Shown here in pieces: positions 42,810 through 51,540 of a DNA stretch of 64,000 bases; positions within the stretch are counted from its first letter, which is position 1, and each line of letters begins with the position of its first letter. This stretch comes from Pseudomonas sp. Bc-h (GTDB taxonomy: Bacteria > Pseudomonadota > Gammaproteobacteria > Pseudomonadales > Pseudomonadaceae), in NCBI RefSeq assembly GCF_002080045.1, contig NZ_MUIN01000012.1, forward strand, positions 323,557 through 387,556. Direction: 5' to 3'. The position numbers and the translations under genes are program-made. The notes under the pieces are model-generated. The model ran no database searches and was not told the DNA's origin. It saw only the letters and a list, made by a program, of their open reading frames with translations.

Positions 42810-43172
42810 TTGTCCAGACTTGCCGAATTTCGCGCAGCAGAAAGAGCCCTTCAGGAACAGCTGGCCCAGCTGGAAAGCCTGAAGAACGATGCCGGATTGA
42901 AAAAGGAGATCGAGTTCGAGCAGAAGCTCCAGGCCCTGATGAGCACGTATGACAAAAGTCTGCGGGACATCATTGCCATCCTGGACCCAAATCCCTCGGC
43001 TACCGCAGCTGCACCGGCCGGACCTAAACGTCGCCGCGCCCGCGTCGTCAAGGTTTACCAGAACCCACACACGGGCGAACTGATCGAAACCAAAGGCGGC
43101 AACCATCGCGGCCTCAAGTCATGGAAAGAACAGTACGGTGCTGAAACCGTCGATTCATGGCTCCGTGGCTGA
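42810..43172 (+). CDS. MvaT/MvaV-family H-NS-like nucleoid protein, TTG start
   Basis: 120 residues. The N-terminal coiled coil (LAEFRAAERALQEQLAQLESLKNDAGLKKEIEFEQKLQALMSTYDKSLRDIIAILDP) mediates oligomerisation. The C-terminal DNA-binding part (VVKVYQNPHTGELIETKGGNHRGLKSWKEQYGAETVDSWL) is the MvaT signature. The only good start is TTG at 42810 with GGAG eight bases before. Such proteins silence AT-rich and foreign DNA. Pseudomonads carry several paralogues, so I do not assign mvaT or mvaV. Confidence 0.9.
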   Translation: MSRLAEFRAAERALQEQLAQLESLKNDAGLKKEIEFEQKLQALMSTYDKSLRDIIAILDPNPSATAAAPAGPKRRRARVVKVYQNPHTGELIETKGGNHRGLKSWKEQYGAETVDSWLRG

Positions 43173-43207
43173 TCAGCGTTGGCGCACCATTAATATCGAA
43201 GTCTTAT

Positions 43208-43236
43208 AAAAAAGCCCCGTATTTCGGGGCTTTTTT
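43208..43236 (+). terminator. Rho-independent terminator after the MvaT-like gene
   Basis: AAAAAAGCCCCG and CGGGGCTTTTTT form a perfect 12-base stem with a five-base loop. It can act in both directions. Confidence 0.9.
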
Positions 43237-43575
43237 ATAAGCGCGATTTTAACCAATAGTTCATGCGCAACCGATTGAAAAGAAGATCCACCGCGCTCGC
43301 CCAAGGGTTCAACTTTGTATAGGGCACCAGCACTGTTCTGGCGCTGGGCGCTTGACAGTTAGAGCGAGCCCGCTCATTACAAAGGAGTAATGAATTGGTG
43401 TTATCAGCGACACTGATATCAGCATCGAACATAAGGTGCAGGCTCCGTCAATAAACATCCGATTGACGAGTGGCTGGCCCATTTCTGTGGTGAGTCGGCT
43501 AAAAAGCAGGTTTCTTCACGCTTTTTTCACATGCGTTTCTACAGGATGAAGGCTGCTAAAGGATTAGCGCCCCAT
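43237..43575 (+). ncRNA. Possible small RNA region, unassigned
   Basis: About 340 bases between two plus-strand terminators with no convincing protein gene. The plus-strand terminator at 43576-43597 needs a transcript that starts after the one at 43208. A short minus-strand ORF (43235-43432) has no family or start support. No GacA-type site (TGTAAG-N6-CTTACA) is seen. A small RNA is one explanation; a remnant terminator is another. Confidence 0.3.
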
Positions 43576-43597
43576 GCCCGCTTCGGCGGGCTTCTTT
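43576..43597 (+). terminator. Orphan plus-strand terminator
   Basis: GCCCGC-TTCG-GCGGGC followed by TTCTTT. The tetraloop hairpin is well formed and the T-rich tail is on the plus-strand side only. No plus-strand gene precedes it. Confidence 0.65.
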
Positions 43598-43612
43598 ATG
43601 CCTGCAAAATGT

Positions 43613-44164
43613 TCACGGCGTTACATTCAAGTGCAGGCTGTCTCTGATCCGCAGGACCTCATCCTTATTGGCGGCATAACCAAGTGCCGACCCTGCGTAA
43701 GACAATGACCAGGCCATCTCCTTGCTGGCAGCGGCCACCAGCGTCTGGGTCATTACGTGGGCGCCATTCTGGGTGATGGTGCAGGTCGTCTCCATCGCTG
43801 GCACCTCGCTTAGCGTACTGTCCTTCATCTTCGTGCAGACACTCTGAAAGCCCCCGTGCACGAAATTGACCTGCACCGCCTTGCGCATTTCCAGCAACAC
43901 GCCCTGCACGTTGACCTCATGGCCGGGCTGCAGCCGCGTCTGAGTCAACTCCACCACCATTGCCGGGTCGCCGTTGTCGTCATTCTTGACGGCCCGCTGC
44001 CGGATTTGCACTGATGGCTGATCAGGGCTCGACTGCGATTGGGGCAATGCTTCTACCTCCCAGTCGCTGGGCCAGATGACCATCGCATCTGCCGCCAAGG
44101 CGCAGCCGAGCCCCGGTGAAAGACAAATCGCTGCCAAAGCAAATGTACGAAACGTGAAATGCAT
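43613..44164 (-). CDS. DUF4946-type periplasmic protein
   Basis: 183 residues from the ATG at 44164 (MHFTFRTFALAAICLSPGLGCALAADAM); the start at 44245 adds an unlikely extension. A Sec signal ends near ALAADA. The mature part (WPSDWEVEALPQ, VELTQTRLQPGHEVNVQGVLLEMRKAVQ, CTKMKDSTLSEVPAMETTCTITQNG, SLSYAGSALGYAANKDEVLRIRDSLHL) fits DUF4946, a Pseudomonas family of unknown function. Two or more Cys may form a disulfide. It is divergent from gloA with 150 bases between starts. Confidence 0.75.
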   Translation of the reverse strand: MHFTFRTFALAAICLSPGLGCALAADAMVIWPSDWEVEALPQSQSSPDQPSVQIRQRAVKNDDNGDPAMVVELTQTRLQPGHEVNVQGVLLEMRKAVQVNFVHGGFQSVCTKMKDSTLSEVPAMETTCTITQNGAHVMTQTLVAAASKEMAWSLSYAGSALGYAANKDEVLRIRDSLHLNVTP

Positions 44165-44314
44165 GACCGATACCTGTACGGCGAGCCGGAAAGTGTGAGC
44201 CACGCGCTTCCCGCTAACAAGACCCGACCCAGGGTTTATGCACATTCGGGTTTGGCTCGCGCGCCTTGTCCCGTATCATTGTGCAACATTTACAGCATCA
44301 ACCCGGAGCCATCC

Positions 44315-44836
44315 ATGAGTCTGCACGAACTGAATACTTTTCCCGGCGTCACGGCCCAACCGGACGCTGCCACCGCACAATTCGTGTTCAACCACACCAT
44401 GTTGCGGGTCAAGGACATCACCGCCTCGCTGGATTTCTACACCCGCGTGCTGGGCTTCAGCCTGGTAGAGAAGCGTGATTTCCCGGAAGCGGAATTCAGC
44501 CTGTATTTCCTGGCGCTGGTCGACAAGGCCCAGATTCCGGCCGACGATGCCGCACGTAACGTATGGATGAAAGGCATTCCAGGTATCCTGGAACTGACCC
44601 ACAACCACGGCACCGAAAAAGACCCTGAGTTCGCTTACCACAACGGCAACACCGACCCACGCGGTTTCGGCCATATCTGCATCTCGGTACCTGACGTGCA
44701 TGTTGCCTGCGCGCGTTTCGAACAGCTGGGCGTCGACTTCCAGAAGCGCCTGACCGATGGCCGCATGAAAAGCCTGGCTTTCATCAAGGACCCGGACGGT
44801 TACTGGGTCGAGATTATTCAGCCAACGCCGGTTTGA
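44315..44836 (+). CDS. gloA: Glyoxalase I (lactoylglutathione lyase)
   Basis: 173 residues from the ATG at 44315; the longer frame upstream is a shadow of the divergent promoter region. Key segments are FVFNHTMLRVKDITASLDFYTRVLGFSLVEKRDF (first metal His), LELTHNHGTEKDPEFAYHNGNTDPRGFGHICISV (Glu and His) and IKDPDGYWVEIIQP (final Glu). The length and the insert fit the longer, zinc-type glyoxalase I. It converts the methylglyoxal-glutathione hemithioacetal to S-lactoylglutathione in the cytoplasm. A bidirectional terminator separates it from ahpF. Confidence 0.92.
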   Translation: MSLHELNTFPGVTAQPDAATAQFVFNHTMLRVKDITASLDFYTRVLGFSLVEKRDFPEAEFSLYFLALVDKAQIPADDAARNVWMKGIPGILELTHNHGTEKDPEFAYHNGNTDPRGFGHICISVPDVHVACARFEQLGVDFQKRLTDGRMKSLAFIKDPDGYWVEIIQPTPV

Positions 44837-44867
44837 CGGACGCATCCCCGCAAAATCAATCGCGCAC

Positions 44868-44901
44868 AAAAAAACCTCATGATCGCTCATGAGGTTTTTT
44901 T
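44868..44901. terminator. Bidirectional terminator between gloA and ahpF
   Basis: AAAAAAACCTCATGA and TCATGAGGTTTTTTT form a perfect 15-base stem with a four-base loop. It serves both convergent genes. Confidence 0.92.
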
Positions 44902-44923
44902 ATTGCTCTGCCTCAGCTTGGCA

Positions 44924-46486
44924 TCACGCCGGTGCGCTGGTCCGGATCAGGTGGTCGAATGCGCTCAGGGAAGCCTTGGCACCCTCGCCCACTGCGATCA
45001 CGATCTGCTTGTACGGCACAGTGGTCACGTCACCGGCAGCAAAGATGCCCGGAATCGAGGTTTCACCACGGTTGTCGACAACGATCTCGCCACGCGGTGA
45101 CAGCTCGATGGTGCCCTTGAGCCATTCGGTGTTCGGCAGCAGGCCGATCTGCACGAAGATCCCTTCCAGCTCGACGTTGATTTCTTCGCTGGTAATGCGG
45201 TTCTTGTAACGCAGGCCATTTACTTTCTGCCCATCGCCCGTCACTTCAGTGGTCAACGCACTGGTCAGCACCGTCACGTTCGGCAGACTGTGGAGTTTGC
45301 GCTGCAGTACCGCATCAGCACGCAGCGAGCTGTCGAATTCCAGCAGGGTCACGTGGGACACCAGGCCCGCCAGATCGATTGCCGCTTCGACGCCAGAGTT
45401 ACCGCCGCCGATCACCGCCACACGCTTGCCCTTGAACAACGGACCATCGCAGTGCGGGCAGTACGCCACGCCCTTGTTGCGGTATTGCTGCTCGCCCGGC
45501 ACGTTCATTTCGCGCCAGCGGGCACCGGTGGCCAGAATCACGGTCTTGCCCTTGAGCACGCCGCCGCTGGCAAATTTGACCTGATGCAGCTCGCCATCCT
45601 TGCCAGGAATCAGCTGATCGCCGCGTTGCAGGTTCATGATGTCGACTTCGTATTCCTTGACGTGTTCTTCAAGGGCCACGGCCAGTTTCGGGCCTTCGGT
45701 GTGCTGTACCGAGATGAAGTTCTCGATCGCCATGGTGTCCAGCACCTGACCGCCGAAGCGCTCAGCCGCGACACCGGTGCGAATACCTTTACGCGCGGCG
45801 TAGATCGCTGCCGCAGAACCGGCCGGGCCACCGCCGACGACCAGGACGTCGAAGGCATCTTTGGCGTTCAGCTTTTCAGCCTGACGATCACCTGCACTGG
45901 TGTCGATCTTGGCCAGAATTTCTTCCAGGTTCATGCGGCCCTGACCGAACAGCTCGCCGTTGAGGTAGATGCTCGGCACCGACATGATCTGGCGGTCGTC
46001 GACTTCCTTCTGGAACAGGCTGCCTTCGATGGCGACGTGCTGCACATTGGGGTTGAGCACGGCCAACAGGTTCAGCGCCTGGACCACGTCCGGGCAGTTC
46101 TGGCAGCTCAGCGAGAAATAGGTTTCAAACTTGAACTCACCGGTCAGGCTGCGCGCCTGCTCGATGGTGTCCTCGCTGGATTTGGACGGGTAGCCGCCGA
46201 CTTGCAGCAACGCCAGTACCAGGGAGGTGAATTCGTGGCCCATTGGCAGGCCGGCAAAGCGCAGCTTGATGTCCTGACCCGGGCTGTTGAGGGCGAAGGA
46301 TGGAGTCCGTGCGTCAGTGCCATTGGTGTTCAGGGAGATCTGGTTGGAGCTGCTGACGATATCGTTGAGCAGGGCCAGCATTTCCTGAGATTTTGCGCCG
46401 TCATCGAGGGACGCAACGATCTCGATTGGGCGAGTGATCCGCTCCAGGTACGATTTCAACTGTGCTTTAAGATTCGCGTCCAACAT
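44924..46486 (-). CDS. ahpF: Alkyl hydroperoxide reductase subunit F
   Basis: 520 residues from the ATG at 46486 (MLDANLKAQLKSYLERI). The N-terminal tandem thioredoxin-like domain carries the CQNC redox pair. The thioredoxin-reductase-like part begins DVLVVGGGPAGSAAAIYAARKG (FAD) and has the second pair in AYCPHCDGPLFKGKRVAVIGGGNSG (with NADH loop). It reduces AhpC with NADH. ahpC lies 134 bases upstream with a terminator between, so ahpF probably has partial read-through or its own promoter. Confidence 0.95.
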   Translation of the reverse strand: MLDANLKAQLKSYLERITRPIEIVASLDDGAKSQEMLALLNDIVSSSNQISLNTNGTDARTPSFALNSPGQDIKLRFAGLPMGHEFTSLVLALLQVGGYPSKSSEDTIEQARSLTGEFKFETYFSLSCQNCPDVVQALNLLAVLNPNVQHVAIEGSLFQKEVDDRQIMSVPSIYLNGELFGQGRMNLEEILAKIDTSAGDRQAEKLNAKDAFDVLVVGGGPAGSAAAIYAARKGIRTGVAAERFGGQVLDTMAIENFISVQHTEGPKLAVALEEHVKEYEVDIMNLQRGDQLIPGKDGELHQVKFASGGVLKGKTVILATGARWREMNVPGEQQYRNKGVAYCPHCDGPLFKGKRVAVIGGGNSGVEAAIDLAGLVSHVTLLEFDSSLRADAVLQRKLHSLPNVTVLTSALTTEVTGDGQKVNGLRYKNRITSEEINVELEGIFVQIGLLPNTEWLKGTIELSPRGEIVVDNRGETSIPGIFAAGDVTTVPYKQIVIAVGEGAKASLSAFDHLIRTSAPA

Positions 46487-46526
46487 GAGGGCTTTCCTTA
46501 TCTTCAAAAATTCGAAATCTGCAAAT

Positions 46527-46561
46527 AAAAACGCCCAGGCGATTACCGCCCAGGCGTTTTT
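46527..46561. terminator. Hairpin terminator between ahpC and ahpF
   Basis: AAAAACGCC and GGCGTTTTT enclose an inner GGCG/CGCC hairpin, with T runs on both sides. It would reduce read-through from ahpC into ahpF. Confidence 0.85.
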
Positions 46562-46620
46562 TGGGGGCGATGCGGTTTACGTGCTCATGGGCTCATCGCC
46601 CCCGATCCGGTCACGAGGAC

Positions 46621-47184
46621 TTAGATCTTGCCGACCAGGTCCAGCGACGGAGCCAGGGTAGCCTCGCCTTCCTGCCACTTGGCTGGGCAAACTTCGCCCG
46701 GGTGTGCAGCCACGTACTGAGCGGCCTTGATCTTGCGCAGCAGCTCGGAAGCGTCACGGCCGACGCCGCCGTCGTTCAGTTCAACGATTTTGATCTGACC
46801 TTCCGGGTTGATCACGAAAGTACCGCGGTCAGCCAGGCCAGCGTCTTCGATCAGCACGTCGAAGTTGCGGGAGATGGTCAGGGTTGGGTCGCCGATCATG
46901 GTGTACTGGATTTTGCCGATGGCTGGCGAGGTGTTGTGCCAGGCAGCGTGGGCAAAGTGAGTGTCGGTCGACACGGAGTAGATTTCCACGCCCAGTTTCT
47001 GGAACGCGTCGTAGTTGTCAGCCAGGTCTTCCAGTTCGGTTGGGCAGACGAAGGTGAAGTCGGCTGGGTAGAAGAACACCACAGACCATTTGCCTTTCAG
47101 GTCAGCATCCGAAACTTCAACGAAAGAGCCGTTTTTGAAAGCGGTAGCTTTGAACGGTTTTACTTGGCTGTTAATGATAGGCAT
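46621..47184 (-). CDS. ahpC: Alkyl hydroperoxide reductase subunit C (peroxiredoxin)
   Basis: 187 residues from the ATG at 47184 (MPIINSQVKPFKATAF); the start at 47253 is too far upstream. The peroxidatic Cys is in FYPADFTFVCPTELEDLADNYD and the resolving Cys in HPGEVCPAKWQEGE. It reduces peroxides in the cytoplasm and is recycled by AhpF. A clear ribosome binding site (AAGGAG) precedes the start. OxyR control is expected from the family, but I could not identify a convincing site. Confidence 0.95.
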   Translation of the reverse strand: MPIINSQVKPFKATAFKNGSFVEVSDADLKGKWSVVFFYPADFTFVCPTELEDLADNYDAFQKLGVEIYSVSTDTHFAHAAWHNTSPAIGKIQYTMIGDPTLTISRNFDVLIEDAGLADRGTFVINPEGQIKIVELNDGGVGRDASELLRKIKAAQYVAAHPGEVCPAKWQEGEATLAPSLDLVGKI

Positions 47185-47529
47185 CGGGTGAATCTCCTTA
47201 GGGTTGAAAAATCGGGTTTGAAATTCGATGGGGAGGATCTTACGCACAATCACCGGTCAGGGCTCATTGGCAAACCTGATGCCGGTGATTGGTTTTCGCT
47301 ATAAAAGAACTCTTGTATAGAAGAATTCGGTTACACGTTTGCGAACCTTACCCTGCCACCGTCGATTCCGCGTCTCAATGGCGCAGCTAATGCCGTGCCA
47401 GCCTACCCATTTCGCTCCGTGCGTTACAACCCACCCGGGCAGACACCGCGCGCGAAATAACGCAGAATGCGCGCCATTGACGATACGTAACAGCCGATAC
47501 GTACCAGTACGAAACAGCAGGAGTGGGGT
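47185..47529. promoter_or_regulatory. Divergent ahpC/KfrA-like control region
   Basis: 345 bases with no supported gene. On the right, GATACGTA occurs twice (47480-47487 and 47495-47502), followed by AGTACGAAAC; this cluster ends near the KfrA-like ribosome binding site (CAGGAG). The left part must hold the ahpC promoter. Confidence 0.5.
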
Positions 47530-48246
47530 ATGGCCCGTGGCGGCATCAGCAAGGCAGACGTGGAACAAGCGCGCATGGCGCTTATTGCCAGAGGTGAAAA
47601 TCCCAGTATCGATGCAGTACGAATTGAAATGGGCAACACCGGTTCGAAGACCACCATCCATCGCCTGATGCGCGAGCTCGACGAGACTCGTGGCGATTTG
47701 TCGTCGGCGCAAGTTGACGCCGAATTGAACAGCCTGGTGTCCCGCCTGGCTGGCCGCTTGAAGGAGCAGGCGCAGGAACACATCGACGTTGCGCAGGCAA
47801 GCATGGATGCGCAAAAAAAGGAGTTGCAGGATGAACTCGAGAAAACCCGGCGTCAGCTGGCCGATCTGATCGAACGCCACGCCGTACAGACCACAAAACT
47901 GGGAACGCAAACCGCCACCCTGCTGAGCACTCAAAAGGAACTGCAGGACGAGCACAGGACGAATGTGCGACTGACCCAGGCCGCTCAGGACAGCGCTTCC
48001 CGCTTGCAGGACAAGGATGAACAGATCCGCCTGCTCAAAGAACAGCATCTGCAATCGCACACCCAATGTGCCTTGCTGCAGGAACGCCTGCACAACGCCC
48101 AGAGCGAAAACAAGAAACTGCAGGAGCGCCTGACCGAACGCGACCAGCAGAATCGCGTGCTGGAATTGATCCTGATCAAGACCGAAGTCGCGTTGGAAAA
48201 CCTGCGCGAGGCGCAAGGCATCACTGATGCCACGGCCGAAGACTAA
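47530..48246 (+). CDS. KfrA-like DNA-binding protein with long coiled coil
   Basis: 238 residues. The N-terminal domain (GGISKADVEQARMALIARGENPSIDAVRIEMGNTGSKTTIHRLMRELDE) is the KfrA_N type, known from plasmid KfrA proteins that bind operators near their own promoter. From about residue 65 to 225 it is a continuous coiled coil rich in Gln, Glu, Lys and Leu. It is chromosomal here. Possible roles are autorepression, or a structural role like the plasmid proteins. It is convergent with the histidine kinase gene and overlaps it by four bases. Confidence 0.82.
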   Translation: MARGGISKADVEQARMALIARGENPSIDAVRIEMGNTGSKTTIHRLMRELDETRGDLSSAQVDAELNSLVSRLAGRLKEQAQEHIDVAQASMDAQKKELQDELEKTRRQLADLIERHAVQTTKLGTQTATLLSTQKELQDEHRTNVRLTQAAQDSASRLQDKDEQIRLLKEQHLQSHTQCALLQERLHNAQSENKKLQERLTERDQQNRVLELILIKTEVALENLREAQGITDATAED

Positions 48247-49940
48247 GACTCGCCGGAGGCGTCCTCGAGCAAACCACGCACCCGCTGCGCCAGGTCGTCA
48301 ATGCTGAACGGCTTGGTCAGCATGTCCATTCCTTCTTCGAGGAAATCGCCGCGCACTTCGGCGTTGCGTGCATACCCGGTCATGAACAGGACCCGCAGCT
48401 CAGGCCGATGCTGACGGGCGATTTCCGCCAGTTGCCGACCATTGAGGCCAGGCAGACCGACATCGGTCACCAACAGATCGATACGCCCCGCCCCCTGCAG
48501 AAACGGCAGAGCCGTTGCGCCATCCGAAGCCACTTCCACGGTGTAACCGAGTTCGCGCAGGACATCCACGACCAGCATGCGCACATCCGGCTCGTCCTCG
48601 ACCACAAGCACCCGCTCGCCCTGAGTGGCGCGGGGCGGCACCATTCCCTCATCGCTCGCCAGATGCGGGTCGGCAGTTTCAAAGTGACAAGGCAGATACA
48701 GGTCGATGCGCGTCCCCTGCCCCTCGACACTGTCGATCTGCACCTGACCGCCAGTCTGATTGATGAAGCCATAGACCATCGACAGGCCAAGCCCCGTCCC
48801 CTGCCCGATCGGTTTTGTGGTGAAGAACGGATCGAACGCCCGAGCGATCACCTCGCCCGACATCCCGGAGCCCGTGTCCTGTACGCTCAGGCGCACGTAG
48901 TCCCCCGGCGTCAGTGCATCGTGCAGCACTGCCACATGCACCGATTCGGTCTGAATCAGGAGTCGCCCGCCATCGGGCATCGCATCCCGGGCGTTGATCA
49001 CCAGGTTGAGCAAGGCGTTTTCCAGCTGATGCTCGTCGGTATGGGTCAGTCGCAATGTGCTGTTCAGATCGATTTCCAGCTCGATGCTTTCGCCGATGGT
49101 TCGCCGCAGCAACTCCTCCATCGACACCACCATGTGGTTGACATCCACCGGTCGCGCGTCGAGCGACTGGCGACGGGCAAACGCCAGCAGTCGGTGGGTC
49201 AGCGAGGCGGCCCTGTTCGCCGAACTCATGGCGGCGTCGATATAGCGATCGATTTCCGACACCCGCCCTGCCGCGACCCGGCGCTGGATCAGGTCCAGAG
49301 CACCGAGCACGCCGGTCAGCATGTTGTTGAAGTCATGGGCGATACCCCCGGTCAACTGACCGATCGCATCCATTTTCTGCGCGTGACGCAACGCCTCTTC
49401 GGCTTGGGCACGCTCACTGATCTCGATCTGCAGACGCTCGTTGATCTGGGCCAGCTCGCGGGTACGTTCAGCCACGCGCCGCTCGAGACTTTCGTTGAGT
49501 TCGCGCAATGCATCTTCGGCTTTGACCTGCGCGGTAATGTCTGTGCTGGTCCCGAGCCAATAGGTGATATTGCCGTGATCGTCGCGAATCGGCAGCGCCC
49601 GGCACAGGAACCAGCGATACAGGCCGTCCTTGCCCCGCAGCGGGAAGGTGTCTTCCCAGATAGAGCCCGTAGCAAAGCAGCGGCGCATTCTCGAATCGAC
49701 GCGTTGCAAGTGGTCGGGGTGGTGCAGCGAGCGCCAACCCAAGGCCATCATGGCCTCGTGGGAAGTGCCGGTGTAGCTGTACCAGCGCGCGTTATACCAA
49801 TAGATCTGCCCCGATGGGTCGGCGATCCAGGCGAGCTGACTCATGTTGTCGGCCAGGGTCCGGAATTGCCGCTCGCTTTCGTGCAGCGTTGCGGATTTTC
49901 CGGCGTCCTGGTCGTCAGGTGCAATGGGATTCAAGGGCAT
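48243..49940 (-). CDS. Hybrid histidine kinase with PAS and receiver domains
   Basis: 565 residues from the ATG at 49940; a TTG at 49967 would add nine residues. A PAS domain with PAC (about 25-150: LADNMSQLAWIADPSGQIYWYNARWYSYTGT, GTSTDITAQ) is followed by a short coiled coil. The HisKA box is GGIAHDFNNMLTGVLGALDLI. The ATPase has NLVINARDAMPDGG, SVQDTGSGMSGEV and GTGLGLSMVYGF. A receiver domain closes it (VLVVEDEPDVRML, phospho-Asp in LLVTDVGLPGLNG, KPF). There is no membrane segment, so it is cytoplasmic. No partner regulator lies next to it; the signal is unknown. Confidence 0.9.
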   Translation of the reverse strand: MPLNPIAPDDQDAGKSATLHESERQFRTLADNMSQLAWIADPSGQIYWYNARWYSYTGTSHEAMMALGWRSLHHPDHLQRVDSRMRRCFATGSIWEDTFPLRGKDGLYRWFLCRALPIRDDHGNITYWLGTSTDITAQVKAEDALRELNESLERRVAERTRELAQINERLQIEISERAQAEEALRHAQKMDAIGQLTGGIAHDFNNMLTGVLGALDLIQRRVAAGRVSEIDRYIDAAMSSANRAASLTHRLLAFARRQSLDARPVDVNHMVVSMEELLRRTIGESIELEIDLNSTLRLTHTDEHQLENALLNLVINARDAMPDGGRLLIQTESVHVAVLHDALTPGDYVRLSVQDTGSGMSGEVIARAFDPFFTTKPIGQGTGLGLSMVYGFINQTGGQVQIDSVEGQGTRIDLYLPCHFETADPHLASDEGMVPPRATQGERVLVVEDEPDVRMLVVDVLRELGYTVEVASDGATALPFLQGAGRIDLLVTDVGLPGLNGRQLAEIARQHRPELRVLFMTGYARNAEVRGDFLEEGMDMLTKPFSIDDLAQRVRGLLEDASGES

Positions 49941-50047
49941 GGATGCCGAAAAACTCTTGCTGATCAAAAAGTGGGTCCGTCCTTCTCAAACAATTGCCAG
50001 CCCGCCCTCATCCATGAGGCCGGACCCGTCACACCCATGACATCACA

Positions 50048-51403
50048 TCAGCGCGTGGCCGTACGCATGGTGACAAACTCTTCGGCAGCCGTCGGATGCA
50101 CGCCGATGGTGTCGTCGAAGATCTGCTTGGTCGCCCCGGCCTTGAGCGCAATCGCCAGGCTCTGAACGATTTCCCCGGCATCCGGACCGACCATGTGGCA
50201 ACCCAGAACGCGATCGGTCCTGGTGTCGACCACCAGCTTCATCAAGGTGCGCTCCTGATTATCGGTCAGGGACAGCTTCATCGGCCGGAAGCGGCTTTCG
50301 AAGACCTGCACCTCATGCCCGGCTTTCTTTGCCTCTTCTTCCGTGAGCCCGACCGTACCGATGTTCGGCAGACTGAAGACTGCCGTTGGAATGTGGTTGT
50401 AGTCCACCGCGCGGTATTGCTCGGGCTTGAACAGTCGACGAGCGACGGCCATGCCTTCGGCCAGTGCGACCGGCGTCAGTTGTACGCGCCCGATGACATC
50501 ACCCACGGCGATGATCGACGGCTCGCTGGTCTGGTAGTGCTCATCGACCTTGACGAAACCCTTGTCATCGAGCTCGACATTGACAGTGTCCAGCCCCAAA
50601 TTGTCGAGCATCGGACGACGCCCGGTGGCGTAGAACACGCAGTCGGTGTTGAAACTGCTGCCATCGTTCAACGTCAGTTGCAGCGTGCCGTCGGCAAGCT
50701 TTTCGATGCTGTCGATTTCGGTCTTGAAGCGGATGTCCATGCCACGCTTGGACAACTCTTCATGCAAATGAGTACGCACACTGCCATCGAAGCCGCGCAG
50801 GAACAGCTCGCCGCGATACATGAGCGTGACGTCGGCACCCAGGCCATTGAAGATCGAGGCGAACTCGACAGCAATGTAACCGCCGCCGACCACCACCACG
50901 CGCTTGGGCATCTGCTCGAGGAAGAACACTTCGTTGGAAGTGATGGCGTGCTCGCGTCCCGGAATCTCCGGGATCTGCGGCCAGCCCCCGGTGGCGATCA
51001 TGATGTGCTCGGCGGTGTGCACCTGGCCGTTGATTTCGACTTCATGAGGGCCGCGCAACTTAGCGTGCCCTTCCATCAGGGTCACGCCGCTATTGGCCAG
51101 CAGGTTGCGATATACGCCATTGAGACGATGGATTTCATGGTTCTTGTTGGCGATCAGCGTCGGCCAGTTGAATTCGGCTTCACCACTGGTCCAGCCATAA
51201 CCCTTTGCCTGCTCGAAGTCTTCGGAGAAATGCGCTCCGTACACCATCAGCTTCTTGGGAACGCAGCCAACGTTGACGCACGTACCCCCCAGATAGCGGC
51301 TTTCGGCAACCGCGACACGCGCACCAAAACCGGCGGAAAAACGTGCAGCGCGAACACCACCGGAACCGGCACCGATCACAAACAGGTCGAAGTCGTAGCT
51401 CAT
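50048..51403 (-). CDS. gor: Glutathione reductase
   Basis: 451 residues. FAD-binding start FVIGAGSGGVRAARFSAGFG; redox pair C42-V-N-V-G-C47; NAD(P) domain VVVVGGGYIAVEFASIFNGLGADVTLMYRGELFLRGFD, with Arg residues suited to NADPH; C-terminal VGLTEEEA and HMVGPDAGEIVQSLAIALKAGATKQIFDDTIGVHPTAAEEFVTM with the catalytic His-Glu. It keeps glutathione reduced in the cytoplasm. The family includes trypanothione reductase, but gloA nearby and the length point to glutathione. Confidence 0.93.
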   Translation of the reverse strand: MSYDFDLFVIGAGSGGVRAARFSAGFGARVAVAESRYLGGTCVNVGCVPKKLMVYGAHFSEDFEQAKGYGWTSGEAEFNWPTLIANKNHEIHRLNGVYRNLLANSGVTLMEGHAKLRGPHEVEINGQVHTAEHIMIATGGWPQIPEIPGREHAITSNEVFFLEQMPKRVVVVGGGYIAVEFASIFNGLGADVTLMYRGELFLRGFDGSVRTHLHEELSKRGMDIRFKTEIDSIEKLADGTLQLTLNDGSSFNTDCVFYATGRRPMLDNLGLDTVNVELDDKGFVKVDEHYQTSEPSIIAVGDVIGRVQLTPVALAEGMAVARRLFKPEQYRAVDYNHIPTAVFSLPNIGTVGLTEEEAKKAGHEVQVFESRFRPMKLSLTDNQERTLMKLVVDTRTDRVLGCHMVGPDAGEIVQSLAIALKAGATKQIFDDTIGVHPTAAEEFVTMRTATR

Positions 51404-51474
51404 TTCTTTCTCCTTGGCAGGAGGGCTAGCATAACCGCTTCAGCGCGCTCGGCAAGGTCTGTAGGACAGAAACG

Positions 51475-51500
51475 ACAAAGCCACCCGAAGGTGGCTTTGT
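51475..51500. terminator. Terminator between galU and gor
   Basis: ACAAAGCCACC and GGTGGCTTTGT form a perfect 11-base stem with a CGAA (TTCG on the other strand) loop. It would end galU transcription; T-rich tails are short. Confidence 0.75.
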
Positions 51501-51540
51501 TTGCAATACAGCTGCCGGTCAAATCACCGACACAACCGTA

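Noticed and set aside
43235..43432. 65-codon minus-strand ORF after the MvaT-like gene
   Set aside because: No family match, no good ribosome binding site, and it begins inside low-complexity intergenic DNA.
47290..47330. Possible OxyR site upstream of ahpC
   Set aside because: CTAT and ATAG elements are present but 14 bases apart in the wrong order, so they do not fit the OxyR repeat spacing.
48408..50165. Long plus-strand ORF (585 codons) opposite the histidine kinase
   Set aside because: Antisense shadow; the kinase has every expected motif in the other frame.
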